A DNA stretch of 64,000 nucleotides. It comes from Sphingomonas mucosissima (lineage in GTDB: Bacteria; Pseudomonadota; Alphaproteobacteria; Sphingomonadales; Sphingomonadaceae). Of this stretch, positions 34,583 through 42,098 are shown one piece after another (the stretch's first letter is position 1; each line of letters starts with the position of its first letter). The position numbers were made by a program, and so were the translations under genes. The stretch covers positions 744,001 through 808,000 of the forward strand of contig NZ_NBBJ01000001.1 of assembly GCF_002197665.1 (NCBI RefSeq), given 5' to 3'. The notes beneath the pieces were generated by a model. It searched no databases and was not told the DNA's origin. It was given only the letters and a program-made list of their open reading frames with translations.

Positions 34583-35857
34583 TTACTTGGCGTCCGCCAG
34601 CAGCAGCAGCGTGCCGAGAATGATCGACATGCTCGCCACGTCCTTTTCCTTATCGACCACCATTGCCTCCTCCAGCGAATGCGCGCGCATCGTCTGGAAG
34701 CCCGAGCCGAGCGTTACCGCGGGGATGCCCATGCTGAACGGGATGTTGGAATCAGTCGATCCCGCGCCGAATGTCGGCTTCATCCCGCCCGCTTTGCTGG
34801 CCGCCGCCGCCACCTGGATGATGTCCGCGTCGAGCGGGGTGGCGCCGACGGGGCGGTCGCCGACTTGCTTCGCCTCATACGCGATCTTGCCCTTTGCCGT
34901 GGATCGCGCCGCATTCTCTGCATCGACGGCCGGCTGAAGGAGCGCCAGAAACTGCTTCTCCTCCGCATCCAGCGCGGCCTTTCCGGTCGAGCGCATGTCG
35001 ATCGTCATCGCGGTGGCGAACGGGATCGAGTTCACCGACGTGCCGCCTTCGACGATGCCGACGTTGTACACGGTGCGCGGCTCTGTCGGCACCGTCATCT
35101 TGCCGAACGCGACCATGGCATTGGCCATGGCGTATGCCGGGTTCACGATCCCGAAATCGCCCTGGGAATGACCACCCGGGCCGGTGAAGGTCACCTTGTA
35201 GCGCCGCGAACCGATGCCGGCATTGGTGATCCGATCCGCGCGGCCGGGCTCGAGCGAGATGAAATAGTTGATCTTGTCCTTCAGCGGGCTTTTGGTGAAC
35301 AGGTAGCGTGAGCCGCGCAGGTCGCCTGGGCCTTCTTCGCCAACATTACCCATGAAGATGATGTCGGCCTTGGTCGTGTAGTTCGCGGCCTTCATCGCGC
35401 GGATAAAGGAGGTCAGCACCGGGAGGCCGCAGGTCGCGTCACCGATGCCGGCGGCGTACAGCATGTTGCCCTCACGCCGCACCTTCGTGTTGGTGCCCTC
35501 GGGAAAGACGGTGTCGAGGTGGACGGTGACAACGATGAGCGGCCCGCCGCCCGTTCCCTTGCGTGTGCCATAGACGTTGCCGACTTCATCGGTCGTCAGG
35601 TCGCTGAGGCCCTCGGCGCGGAGCATCTCGAGAAACGCTTTGCCGCGTGCCTCTTCCTTGAAAGGCGGCGCGGGAATTTCGGTTAGCTTGACGACATCCT
35701 CGACGATGCGTGCATGGTCGACGGCGATGCTCGCCTTGGCGGCAGCGAACTTCTGGCTCGCGAACAGCGCCTTGGCTGCAGCGTCCTTGCTCTGCGCGAG
35801 TGCGCTGGCCGACATCATCGTGGTGGCAAGCAACACGGTCGACATCAACTTCTTCAT
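34583..35857 (-). CDS. Exported M20 family metallopeptidase
   Basis: A 424-residue zinc peptidase (dipeptidase/aminoacylase class). A Sec signal peptide ends near SALAQ (residue 22). Metal and catalytic residues fit M20: H113 and D115 in VTVHLDTVF, D140 in GIGDATCG, and E174-E175 in GNVGEEGPGDLRG. The dimerisation domain begins near GPGGHSQGDFG. The ATG at 35857 follows AGGGGG with 7-base spacing; the longer start at 35908 was rejected because it spoils the signal peptide. It has a broken paralogue at 30667-31422 on the far side of the M14 gene. Confidence 0.88.
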   Translation of the reverse strand: MKKLMSTVLLATTMMSASALAQSKDAAAKALFASQKFAAAKASIAVDHARIVEDVVKLTEIPAPPFKEEARGKAFLEMLRAEGLSDLTTDEVGNVYGTRKGTGGGPLIVVTVHLDTVFPEGTNTKVRREGNMLYAAGIGDATCGLPVLTSFIRAMKAANYTTKADIIFMGNVGEEGPGDLRGSRYLFTKSPLKDKINYFISLEPGRADRITNAGIGSRRYKVTFTGPGGHSQGDFGIVNPAYAMANAMVAFGKMTVPTEPRTVYNVGIVEGGTSVNSIPFATAMTIDMRSTGKAALDAEEKQFLALLQPAVDAENAARSTAKGKIAYEAKQVGDRPVGATPLDADIIQVAAAASKAGGMKPTFGAGSTDSNIPFSMGIPAVTLGSGFQTMRAHSLEEAMVVDKEKDVASMSIILGTLLLLADAK

Positions 35858-36133
35858 TTTACGTCCCCCTCTGACGAACGTCATTCTAGCGGTGATCGGG
35901 CGCAGCACGAGCCCCTGCTTGATTCATGGATCGTGCCGCAGATCGGCCTGCCCGCGCCAGGTCGCAGCGTGCGGGGGGGGCATCACCATTAGCGGCTTAT
36001 GACCCCCTTCTGTCCCCGGTGCGGCAGAACCGACCGGCCGCAGATCGGCCGAGGCTCCACTTCGGGCGATTTGCTGCACCGGAACGGCGATTTCGCCGGT
36101 GCGCCGTTGACCGGCGACCTCCGATAAGGGTCT

Positions 36134-38323
36134 TCAGGCGCCAGCGGGCAGCTTTCGATCAACCTTCGCCGACGATGCGAGATAGTGAGCCGCGAAGTCG
36201 GTGATGCCTTCGGGAAGGGGGGCGAGGTGGCGGCTGGTGAGGGCGGAGTTGGCGGGGCGCGGAGCGCGCCAGCCCAGGTGAGATCCAGGCACAGGCCGGA
36301 TCATGTCGGGACTCCGGCCGAGCGCAACGGCGACCTTCCGGGCAAAATCGTACCAGGAGAGGCTGTCGGCGGGCGCCAGATGGTGGATACCCGGCGCGCC
36401 ATCTATCACCAAATCGAGAACCGCATTGACCAGCGCAGGGACGTAAGCCGGAGATACTTTCTGGTCATCCGCGGCGTCGAAGCAATCGCCTCTTGCTAGC
36501 GCCTGTGCGACCGCGTGCGCGAAATTGTGCGGATCATGCGGGGAGAAGAAAGCAGCCGCGCGGATCACCAGCGAACGATAGCCCCGGGCAAGTGATCCTT
36601 GCTCCATCGCAAGCTTGCTGCGACCATAAACATTAAGCGGGTTAGGCGTATCATCCTCGTGATAGGCGCGACCAAGCACACCGTCGAAAACAAGGTCGCT
36701 GGAGATGGCCGTGACAGGAATTTCGCGTGCGGCGCAACGCTCGGCGAGGCGAACGGCGGCCGCGGCGTTGATCGCCAAGCAGGCCTCCTCCTCATCCTCG
36801 GCATCGTCGACCCGGACCCAGCCGGTAGCGTTGATCACTGCCCACGGACTGATGCTGTCGAGCGCGGCGTCGATCGAGGATGGATCGAGCAGGTCGCAGG
36901 CGGCGCGGTCGGTAAGACGATAGGTGATGCCGCGTGCGGTGCAGGCGCTGGCAAGCGCTTGCCCGAGCGTTCCGGTGGCACCGCAGATCAACAGCGGTCG
37001 GCTGGCGGCGAAAACCGGCCGGCGGTGAGCCGCGGCGGCGGCGGCGCGGGGCATGCGATCGAAGGTGAGCCTGCCGGCATGCTGCCACCAGCCAGGCTGT
37101 GTCGCAACATCCTGCGCGGGCTCGGCTGTGGCGAGCGCCTGCCATTGCTGAGCGAGCCCGGTGGCTCGCGGGGTGACGCCCGCAAGGTCGAACAGGCCGG
37201 GTTCGTACGCGCCCTCGGCTGTGACCAGTTGGTCCCAATCGTGACTGCCGAGCACAGACCATGCGGTGATGGCGCGCACGTCCACGCCGTCGGCCTGCGC
37301 TTCGCATGCGGCTTCCCATGCGACCCTTGCCCAGCGCATCTGTTCTTCACGGGTGCAGCCGATATGGACTTCGGTAAGCGCGAGCGGCAGCGTGTAGCGA
37401 TCCCATGCTTCGCGCAGCGCCGCGCCAAAGGGGTCGGGACCAGGATCCAGCGTGCGCACCGCTGGTATGTCGGCGAACGATTGGCGAGCATTCACGCCGT
37501 GCGCGTCCGGCGGGTAGAGCTGCACACGGTGATCGAGGAAGCGATCGCTGGTCGGGTAGTGATTGATGCCGATGATGTCGGGGGGGCATGGATCGTCGGC
37601 GATGACGCGCAATCGTTCGCCAAAACCCATGGCGCAGAGGCGGTGCCACAGCGGGTGGCCGGCGACGACCCGGCCGCATAGCAAATCCCAGCCCATCCAG
37701 CGGCGCTGATTGTCAAAGGCGGCCTGATCGGCGAGCGGCGTGGTGGCCCAGGTGCGGCCGAGGTCGTCGGTCTGGATCAACCGCGCCACCGGGTTTACCG
37801 CCCGGATCGCCCGCATGGCCAGCCGCGTTGCGTCAATTTGGTTGAGCAGCGCGCGCCAGAACGATCGCTCGTCTCGCGCATGGGGATACCAATGGCCGTA
37901 CAGCGCGGCAAAGCGCGCGGTCGTCACGGGTTCGTTGACGGGCGTCCAATCGCTGATCCAAGGGTAACGCTGAGCCACCGCCGCGGCGTGGCGCGCGAGT
38001 CCGGGGGCGAAGCTGTCGTCCAGCAGGTTCGTGTAATGCGGGCCGCTGCCGTGATGCACCAGTCCGGCAATGACGCGAAGGCCGAGCCGATCCAGATGGT
38101 CGAGCCGCTCGTCGCACCAGGACCAGTCGGCGGCATCGGGCGTGTCTGGCGAGACCCGCTCCCACAGCACGGGATAGCGGATCGCGCCAAACCCAAGGGC
38201 GGCAATTCGGTCGAGATCTTCGATACGGTCGTGATGGCCGGAGCGGTGCAACTGATCGTGGAAGCGATCGCCGACGCGGTTGACGGTGCATTCGATGCCG
38301 CACCAGCGCTCGATCTCGCGCAC
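36134..38323 (-). CDS. Fusion of a GH1-like glycoside hydrolase and an RmlD-like NAD(P) sugar reductase
   Basis: A 729-residue two-domain protein. Residues about 1-400 form a TIM barrel of glycoside hydrolase family 1 type, with acid/base Glu in TPVNEP (E131) and nucleophile Glu in ALTEVHIG (E318). Residues about 440-729 form an extended SDR of the RmlD type, with nucleotide motif GATGTLGQ (448-455), SSDLVFDG and the YxxxK pair Y566/K570 (VYGRSK). There is no signal peptide, so it is cytosolic. The GTG at 38323 was chosen because AGGAGA precedes it with good spacing; the ATG at 38338 has no ribosome site and contains that AGGAG. It is divergent from the GT-Glf fusion. Neither substrate is known. 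Confidence 0.85.
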   Translation of the reverse strand: MREIERWCGIECTVNRVGDRFHDQLHRSGHHDRIEDLDRIAALGFGAIRYPVLWERVSPDTPDAADWSWCDERLDHLDRLGLRVIAGLVHHGSGPHYTNLLDDSFAPGLARHAAAVAQRYPWISDWTPVNEPVTTARFAALYGHWYPHARDERSFWRALLNQIDATRLAMRAIRAVNPVARLIQTDDLGRTWATTPLADQAAFDNQRRWMGWDLLCGRVVAGHPLWHRLCAMGFGERLRVIADDPCPPDIIGINHYPTSDRFLDHRVQLYPPDAHGVNARQSFADIPAVRTLDPGPDPFGAALREAWDRYTLPLALTEVHIGCTREEQMRWARVAWEAACEAQADGVDVRAITAWSVLGSHDWDQLVTAEGAYEPGLFDLAGVTPRATGLAQQWQALATAEPAQDVATQPGWWQHAGRLTFDRMPRAAAAAAHRRPVFAASRPLLICGATGTLGQALASACTARGITYRLTDRAACDLLDPSSIDAALDSISPWAVINATGWVRVDDAEDEEEACLAINAAAAVRLAERCAAREIPVTAISSDLVFDGVLGRAYHEDDTPNPLNVYGRSKLAMEQGSLARGYRSLVIRAAAFFSPHDPHNFAHAVAQALARGDCFDAADDQKVSPAYVPALVNAVLDLVIDGAPGIHHLAPADSLSWYDFARKVAVALGRSPDMIRPVPGSHLGWRAPRPANSALTSRHLAPLPEGITDFAAHYLASSAKVDRKLPAGA

Positions 38324-38368
38324 GATCGGTCTCCTCATGTCAGCGAGTACAAGCGCGTGCCGATCGAA

Positions 38369-38397
38369 AACGTTGCGCCGCTAATACGCCAAACGTT
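38369..38397. promoter_or_regulatory. Paired AACGTT sites between the divergent glycan genes
   Basis: Two perfect palindromes AACGTT at 38369-38374 and 38392-38397, 23 bases centre to centre (just over two helical turns), in the 158-base divergent spacer. They could be a tandem operator serving both genes; this is inference only. Confidence 0.28.
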
Positions 38398-38481
38398 ATG
38401 ATGCAGATCAGTATTCAGAGCGTTAGCGGAACTTGGCTGCTCCTCAGGACTTGCCTTTCAAGAATAATCCGAGAGGCCACA

Positions 38482-40845
38482 ATGACAAAACAGGGACCGG
38501 GGACCGCGTCTGGCGTCAGCAATTATCGATCCAGCGAGTCTGATTTGAGGTCCTTGATCTGTTTCAGTCATCTGCGGTGGCGTTTTGTCTTTCAACGGCC
38601 GCAGCATCTCATGTCGCGTTTTGCCGCGACATATCGTGTCATTTTTTGGGAGGAGCCGATCCATCCCCAAGGCTGCATGGCACCGGCGCTTCAGGTCGAC
38701 GAGGATGAAGCAAATGGCGTGACCGTGCTGACGCCTGTCCTGCCATCCGGCCTTTCGCCAGAACAGAAAGAGGCCGCGCTGCGCGACTTGCTTGATGCGC
38801 AGCTCGCGGCGCTGCCGCCCGTGGCGGTGCGGTGGTATTACACGCCCATGATGCTGCCGTTCTCGGCGCACGTGACGGCCGAATGCACCGTTTATGATTG
38901 CATGGACGAGCTGTCGGCATTCAAGAACCCGCCCTACGGATTGCTCGACCGCGAACGCGAGCTGCTGGCCGCGGCCGATGTGGTCTTCACCGGCGGAACG
39001 AGCCTCTACGAAGCGAAAAAAAACCGGCACGACAACGTGCACGCATTCCCTTCCAGCATTGACGTGGCGCATTTCGGAGCTGCACGCGGCGGTCTGACTG
39101 AACCCGACGACCAAGCGCGGATCACAGGCCCGAAGCTAGGCTTCTGCGGGGTGGTGGACGAGCGGATGGACCTGGATCTGCTCGCCGCGCTGGCGGACGC
39201 GCATGAGGAATGGTCGATCGTGGTGATCGGCCCGGTGGTGAAGATCGATCCGGCCACGCTGCCGCAGCGGAGCAATGTGCACTTCCTTGGTGCGCGCGAT
39301 TACTCAGAGCTGCCGTCCTATATGAGCGGATGGGATGTGGCGCTGATGCCCTTTGCGCTGAACGAGGCTACCCGCTTCATCAGCCCGACCAAGACTCCGG
39401 AATATCTCGCTGCCGGGCTGCCGGTGATTTCCACCGCGATCACGGACGTGGTACGGAACTATGGCGCGTTGGAAGCGGTTCGGACCGCGGGCACGGCGGA
39501 AGATTTCATTGCCGCTTGCGAGACGGCAATGGCAGAGCGCGACGACCGATCGTGGCGCGACGCGGCCGACGAGCAATTGGCGCGCGGCTCCTGGTCCAGC
39601 ACCGCGCTATCAATGGGCGCGCTGATCGCGGTGGAGCGCGCGACGCACGGCGCACTGGAGGCGATCGTTTCGCCAAAGCGCTGGCCGGCGGCAGTGGCGC
39701 CGCACGATGTGATGGTCGTCGGCGCGGGGTTCGCGGGCGCAGTGATGGCGCGACAGCTGGCGGATGCCGGGTTCAAGGTACTGGTGGTCGACCGCCGCCC
39801 TCATATCGGCGGCAATGCCTATGATCGGCGCAACGACGCCGGACTGCTGATCCACCAGTATGGTCCTCATATCTTCCACACCAACTCGGACGATGTCTTC
39901 GCCTATCTTTCCCGTTTCACGCAGTGGCGGCCGTATGAGCATCGCGTCCTTGCTGATGTGCGCGGGCAATTGGTGCCGATGCCGATCAACCGCACGACGC
40001 TGAACCTACTCTACGATGCCGGGCTGGAGACCGAGGATGACGTGGAGGCGTTTCTCGCCGCACGCGCTGAGCCGGTAGAGCCGATCCGCACCTCCGCCGA
40101 CGTTGTCGTGTCCCGCGTTGGTCGTGAACTCTACGAGACGTTCTTTCGCGGCTATACGCGCAAGCAATGGGGGCTGGATCCCAGCGAACTCGACAAAGCA
40201 GTGACTGCGCGGGTGCCGACCCGCGCCGACACCGACGATCGATATTTCACGGACCAGCACCAAGCGATGCCGGCGGATGGCTATACGCGGATGTTCGAGG
40301 CGATGCTCGGTCATCCTGGCATCGAAATTTTGCTGGGGGTCGATTACGTGCAGGCGCGCGGCGCCTATCCGCACGACCATCTCGTGTTCACCGGGCCGAT
40401 CGACGAATATTTTGACCATCGCTTCGGCAAGCTGCCGTACCGCTCGCTTGGGTTTCGGCACGAGACACTTGAGCAGGAATGGCTCCAGTCAGTGGCGGTA
40501 GTGAACTACCCCGATGAAGCGGTGCCGTACACGCGGATCACCGAATACAAGCATCTGACGGGCGACAGCGCGCCGGTGACCAGCGTCACCTATGAATACC
40601 CCAGCGCCGAGGGCGATCCTTATTATCCCATTCCCCGGGAGGAGAATCAGGCGCTGTTCAAACGGTATGAGGCGCTGGCGATTGCCGAACACGACGTGAC
40701 CTTTGTCGGGCGGCTGGCGACGTATCGCTACTACAATATGGACCAAGTCGTGGGGCAGGCGCTGGCGACCGCGCGGCGGCTGATCCCGCGGCTGCATGCA
40801 GCGAAGATCGAGCCGCTGGTCGGCGCGGTCGCCGCAACAGCGTGA
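38482..40845 (+). CDS. Fusion of a glycosyltransferase and UDP-galactopyranose mutase
   Basis: A 787-residue two-domain cytosolic protein. Residues about 20-395 are a GT-B type glycosyltransferase (FSHLRWRFVFQRPQHLMSRF near the start; SPTKTPEYLAAGLPVIST as the nucleotide-sugar E-x7-E-like region at about 301-318). Residues about 408-787 are a complete Glf: FAD motif GAGFAG at 414-419, YGPHIFHTN, FRGYTRKQWG and a C-terminal GRLATYRYYNMDQV. Glf converts UDP-galactopyranose to UDP-galactofuranose, so the fused transferase may use UDP-Galf directly. The ATG at 38482 follows GAGAGG with 5-base spacing and is preferred to 38398. Confidence 0.88.
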   Translation: MTKQGPGTASGVSNYRSSESDLRSLICFSHLRWRFVFQRPQHLMSRFAATYRVIFWEEPIHPQGCMAPALQVDEDEANGVTVLTPVLPSGLSPEQKEAALRDLLDAQLAALPPVAVRWYYTPMMLPFSAHVTAECTVYDCMDELSAFKNPPYGLLDRERELLAAADVVFTGGTSLYEAKKNRHDNVHAFPSSIDVAHFGAARGGLTEPDDQARITGPKLGFCGVVDERMDLDLLAALADAHEEWSIVVIGPVVKIDPATLPQRSNVHFLGARDYSELPSYMSGWDVALMPFALNEATRFISPTKTPEYLAAGLPVISTAITDVVRNYGALEAVRTAGTAEDFIAACETAMAERDDRSWRDAADEQLARGSWSSTALSMGALIAVERATHGALEAIVSPKRWPAAVAPHDVMVVGAGFAGAVMARQLADAGFKVLVVDRRPHIGGNAYDRRNDAGLLIHQYGPHIFHTNSDDVFAYLSRFTQWRPYEHRVLADVRGQLVPMPINRTTLNLLYDAGLETEDDVEAFLAARAEPVEPIRTSADVVVSRVGRELYETFFRGYTRKQWGLDPSELDKAVTARVPTRADTDDRYFTDQHQAMPADGYTRMFEAMLGHPGIEILLGVDYVQARGAYPHDHLVFTGPIDEYFDHRFGKLPYRSLGFRHETLEQEWLQSVAVVNYPDEAVPYTRITEYKHLTGDSAPVTSVTYEYPSAEGDPYYPIPREENQALFKRYEALAIAEHDVTFVGRLATYRYYNMDQVVGQALATARRLIPRLHAAKIEPLVGAVAATA

Positions 40846-40859
40846 ACACGGAGGAAAAA

Positions 40860-41078
40860 ATGGCCCGCAAACCTGCGCATCCCGGCTCCCGTGACGGTTC
40901 GGGCCCGCTTGTCTGGATCATCGGCGGCGTCTGTGTTGCCTTGCTGGGGCTCGTCATCCGCATGAGCTTCGCACCTGGGGATCATGGACAAGCCGTGCTT
41001 TATGTCCTGGCCGGTGGTGCAGCAGGTTTTCTGCTCCACCTAATCTATCGGCGGCGCAGCCGGAAAGAGCCGCGCTGA
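40860..41078 (+). CDS. Small membrane protein of unknown function
   Basis: A 72-residue protein with two hydrophobic helices (LVWIIGGVCVALLGLVIRM and VLYVLAGGAAGFLLHLIY) and a basic C-terminal tail (RRRSRKEPR). The ATG at 40860 has ACGGAGGA 5 bases upstream; GTG at 40842, overlapping the glf stop, is an alternative. It starts 14 bases after the GT-Glf gene, so it is likely in the same transcript. I do not recognise a family. Confidence 0.65.
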   Translation: MARKPAHPGSRDGSGPLVWIIGGVCVALLGLVIRMSFAPGDHGQAVLYVLAGGAAGFLLHLIYRRRSRKEPR

Positions 41079-41079
41079 C

Positions 41080-41154
41080 GTTGGCGCAAGATGGCGCCAA
41101 CCCAGTTGTTTGTTGACGCGGGTTGAGCACGGGCGCGACCCGCGTGAATCAACA
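41080..41154. repeat. Two nested inverted repeats after the small membrane protein gene
   Basis: First, GTTGGCGC (41080-41087) and GCGCCAAC (41094-41101), a perfect 8-base dyad with a 6-base loop. Second, TGTTGACGCGGGT (41111-41123) and ACCCGCGTGAATCAACA (41138-41154), which pair except for a 4-base bulge. There is no T run. They may be transcript ends or an RNA element; the rest of 41155-41440 holds no gene that I can support. Confidence 0.45.
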
Positions 41155-41526
41155 AGAGGGCGACGGTGCTCGCGGCGTGGGCACGACGATGTGCCGTGGG
41201 TGACCTTGCCGGAACACGCTAGGCGCTGCGCAGGCACAGGTGGCTGTTCTTGACTGCACCTAAGCGCCGCGTCGGCTGAACGGTTTCGTTCGAGCGTGAC
41301 CACGAGGCTTGCCAGTCGGTAGGCCACAAAGAAGAGCAGCCAAGCCATCACCAACAGTGGCGTGTAGCTTGCGCGGTGCGGATACGGCCGCGGTTACCTT
41401 CTCCCACAGCGGCGGAAATTTCACAGCGATCGGGTGTTCTATGGATATCGAACCATTGTCATCGTCCCGTGAGGCGCCGCGAACGTGGCCCGGACCGACG
41501 ACGATGACTGATGAAAGGAGATATCC

Positions 41527-41604
41527 TTGATCAAGAAGCACGCCGATCACCACCAGCCGCGAGGCTGTCGCCCGGTAATCGAACACAGCCGGGAGGTGCG
41601 CTAA
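41527..41604 (+). CDS. Candidate 25-residue leader peptide coupled to the HPF-like gene
   Basis: TTG at 41527 follows AAAGGAGAT (a near-perfect anti-16S match) with 5-7 base spacing. The frame is MIKKHADHHQPRGCRPVIEH plus SREVR, ending TAA at 41602-41604, which shares one base with the ATG of the HPF-like gene (TAATG). His/Arg/Lys-rich. An upstream 29-codon frame (41441-41530) ends with TGA overlapping this TTG (TTGA). The ribosome site is the main evidence; conservation is untested. Confidence 0.33.
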   Translation: MIKKHADHHQPRGCRPVIEHSREVR

Positions 41605-41921
41605 TGCTGGTACAGATCAATACAGATAACCGTGTCGAGGGCAACGAAGTGGCAAATGCCGCGATCGAGGAGCGCTTGCGCGAGCGCCTGTCGCGGTTCG
41701 CTGATCGACTGACCCGCGTTGAGGTTCACGTGCGCGACGTCGATGGCGATCGCAACGGCGGGCAGGGCATTGCCGTGTCGCTGGAGGCCCGCCCCGCAGG
41801 CGGACAGCCGATCGCGGTCAATGATCAAGCCGCCACCGTGGACAGCGCCGTGGCCGGAGCATTGCGCAAGGCCGTCGATATTCTCGACCGCTCGTTCGCG
41901 AAGCAAGACGCCGTTCGATAA
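41604..41921 (+). CDS. HPF/RaiA family ribosome-associated protein, short form
   Basis: A 105-residue protein with the S30AE-type core: MLVQINTDNRVEGNEVANAAIEERLRERLSRF is split over strand 1 and helix 1, followed by LTRVEVHVRDVDG and a second helix DSAVAGALRKAVDILDRS. Members bind the small subunit and silence or protect idle ribosomes. It lacks the C-terminal dimerisation domain of long HPF. The ATG at 41604 follows GGGAGG with 7-base spacing. It is preceded by a structured leader of about 500 bases and by a possible coupled leader peptide. Confidence 0.8.
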   Translation: MLVQINTDNRVEGNEVANAAIEERLRERLSRFADRLTRVEVHVRDVDGDRNGGQGIAVSLEARPAGGQPIAVNDQAATVDSAVAGALRKAVDILDRSFAKQDAVR

Positions 41922-41940
41922 CGTGTACTTGCCAGTGGCA

Positions 41941-41973
41941 GCAACACCCCGTTCCGCAGGAGCGGGGTGTTGC
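41941..41973 (+). terminator. Hairpin after the HPF-like gene
   Basis: Perfect 11-base stem GCAACACCCCG (41941-41951) with CGGGGTGTTGC (41963-41973), plus inner pairing. It starts 20 bases after the stop. No T run follows, but the stem is strong. Confidence 0.6.
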
Positions 41974-42098
41974 TGCTCTATGCGATTCAGCGGCCGAGAT
42001 GCGGACGGTCGACAGCTGGCCGAGGTGTGCGCGCCGAGGCCACTTGGACAGGACCGCTCCCTTGCGGGTTAAGTGAGATCGGCTGTTAGGTCGTCGGA

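Noticed and set aside
35999..36127. A 42-codon frame starting with a CPRCGR zinc-ribbon-like motif
   Set aside because: Only one CxxC pair, no ribosome site, and no recognisable continuation; kept out as probable chance.
38433..38460. GGAAC upstream of the GT-Glf gene as an EcfG promoter
   Set aside because: No GTT occurs 16 or 17 bases downstream; the sequence there reads CTT.
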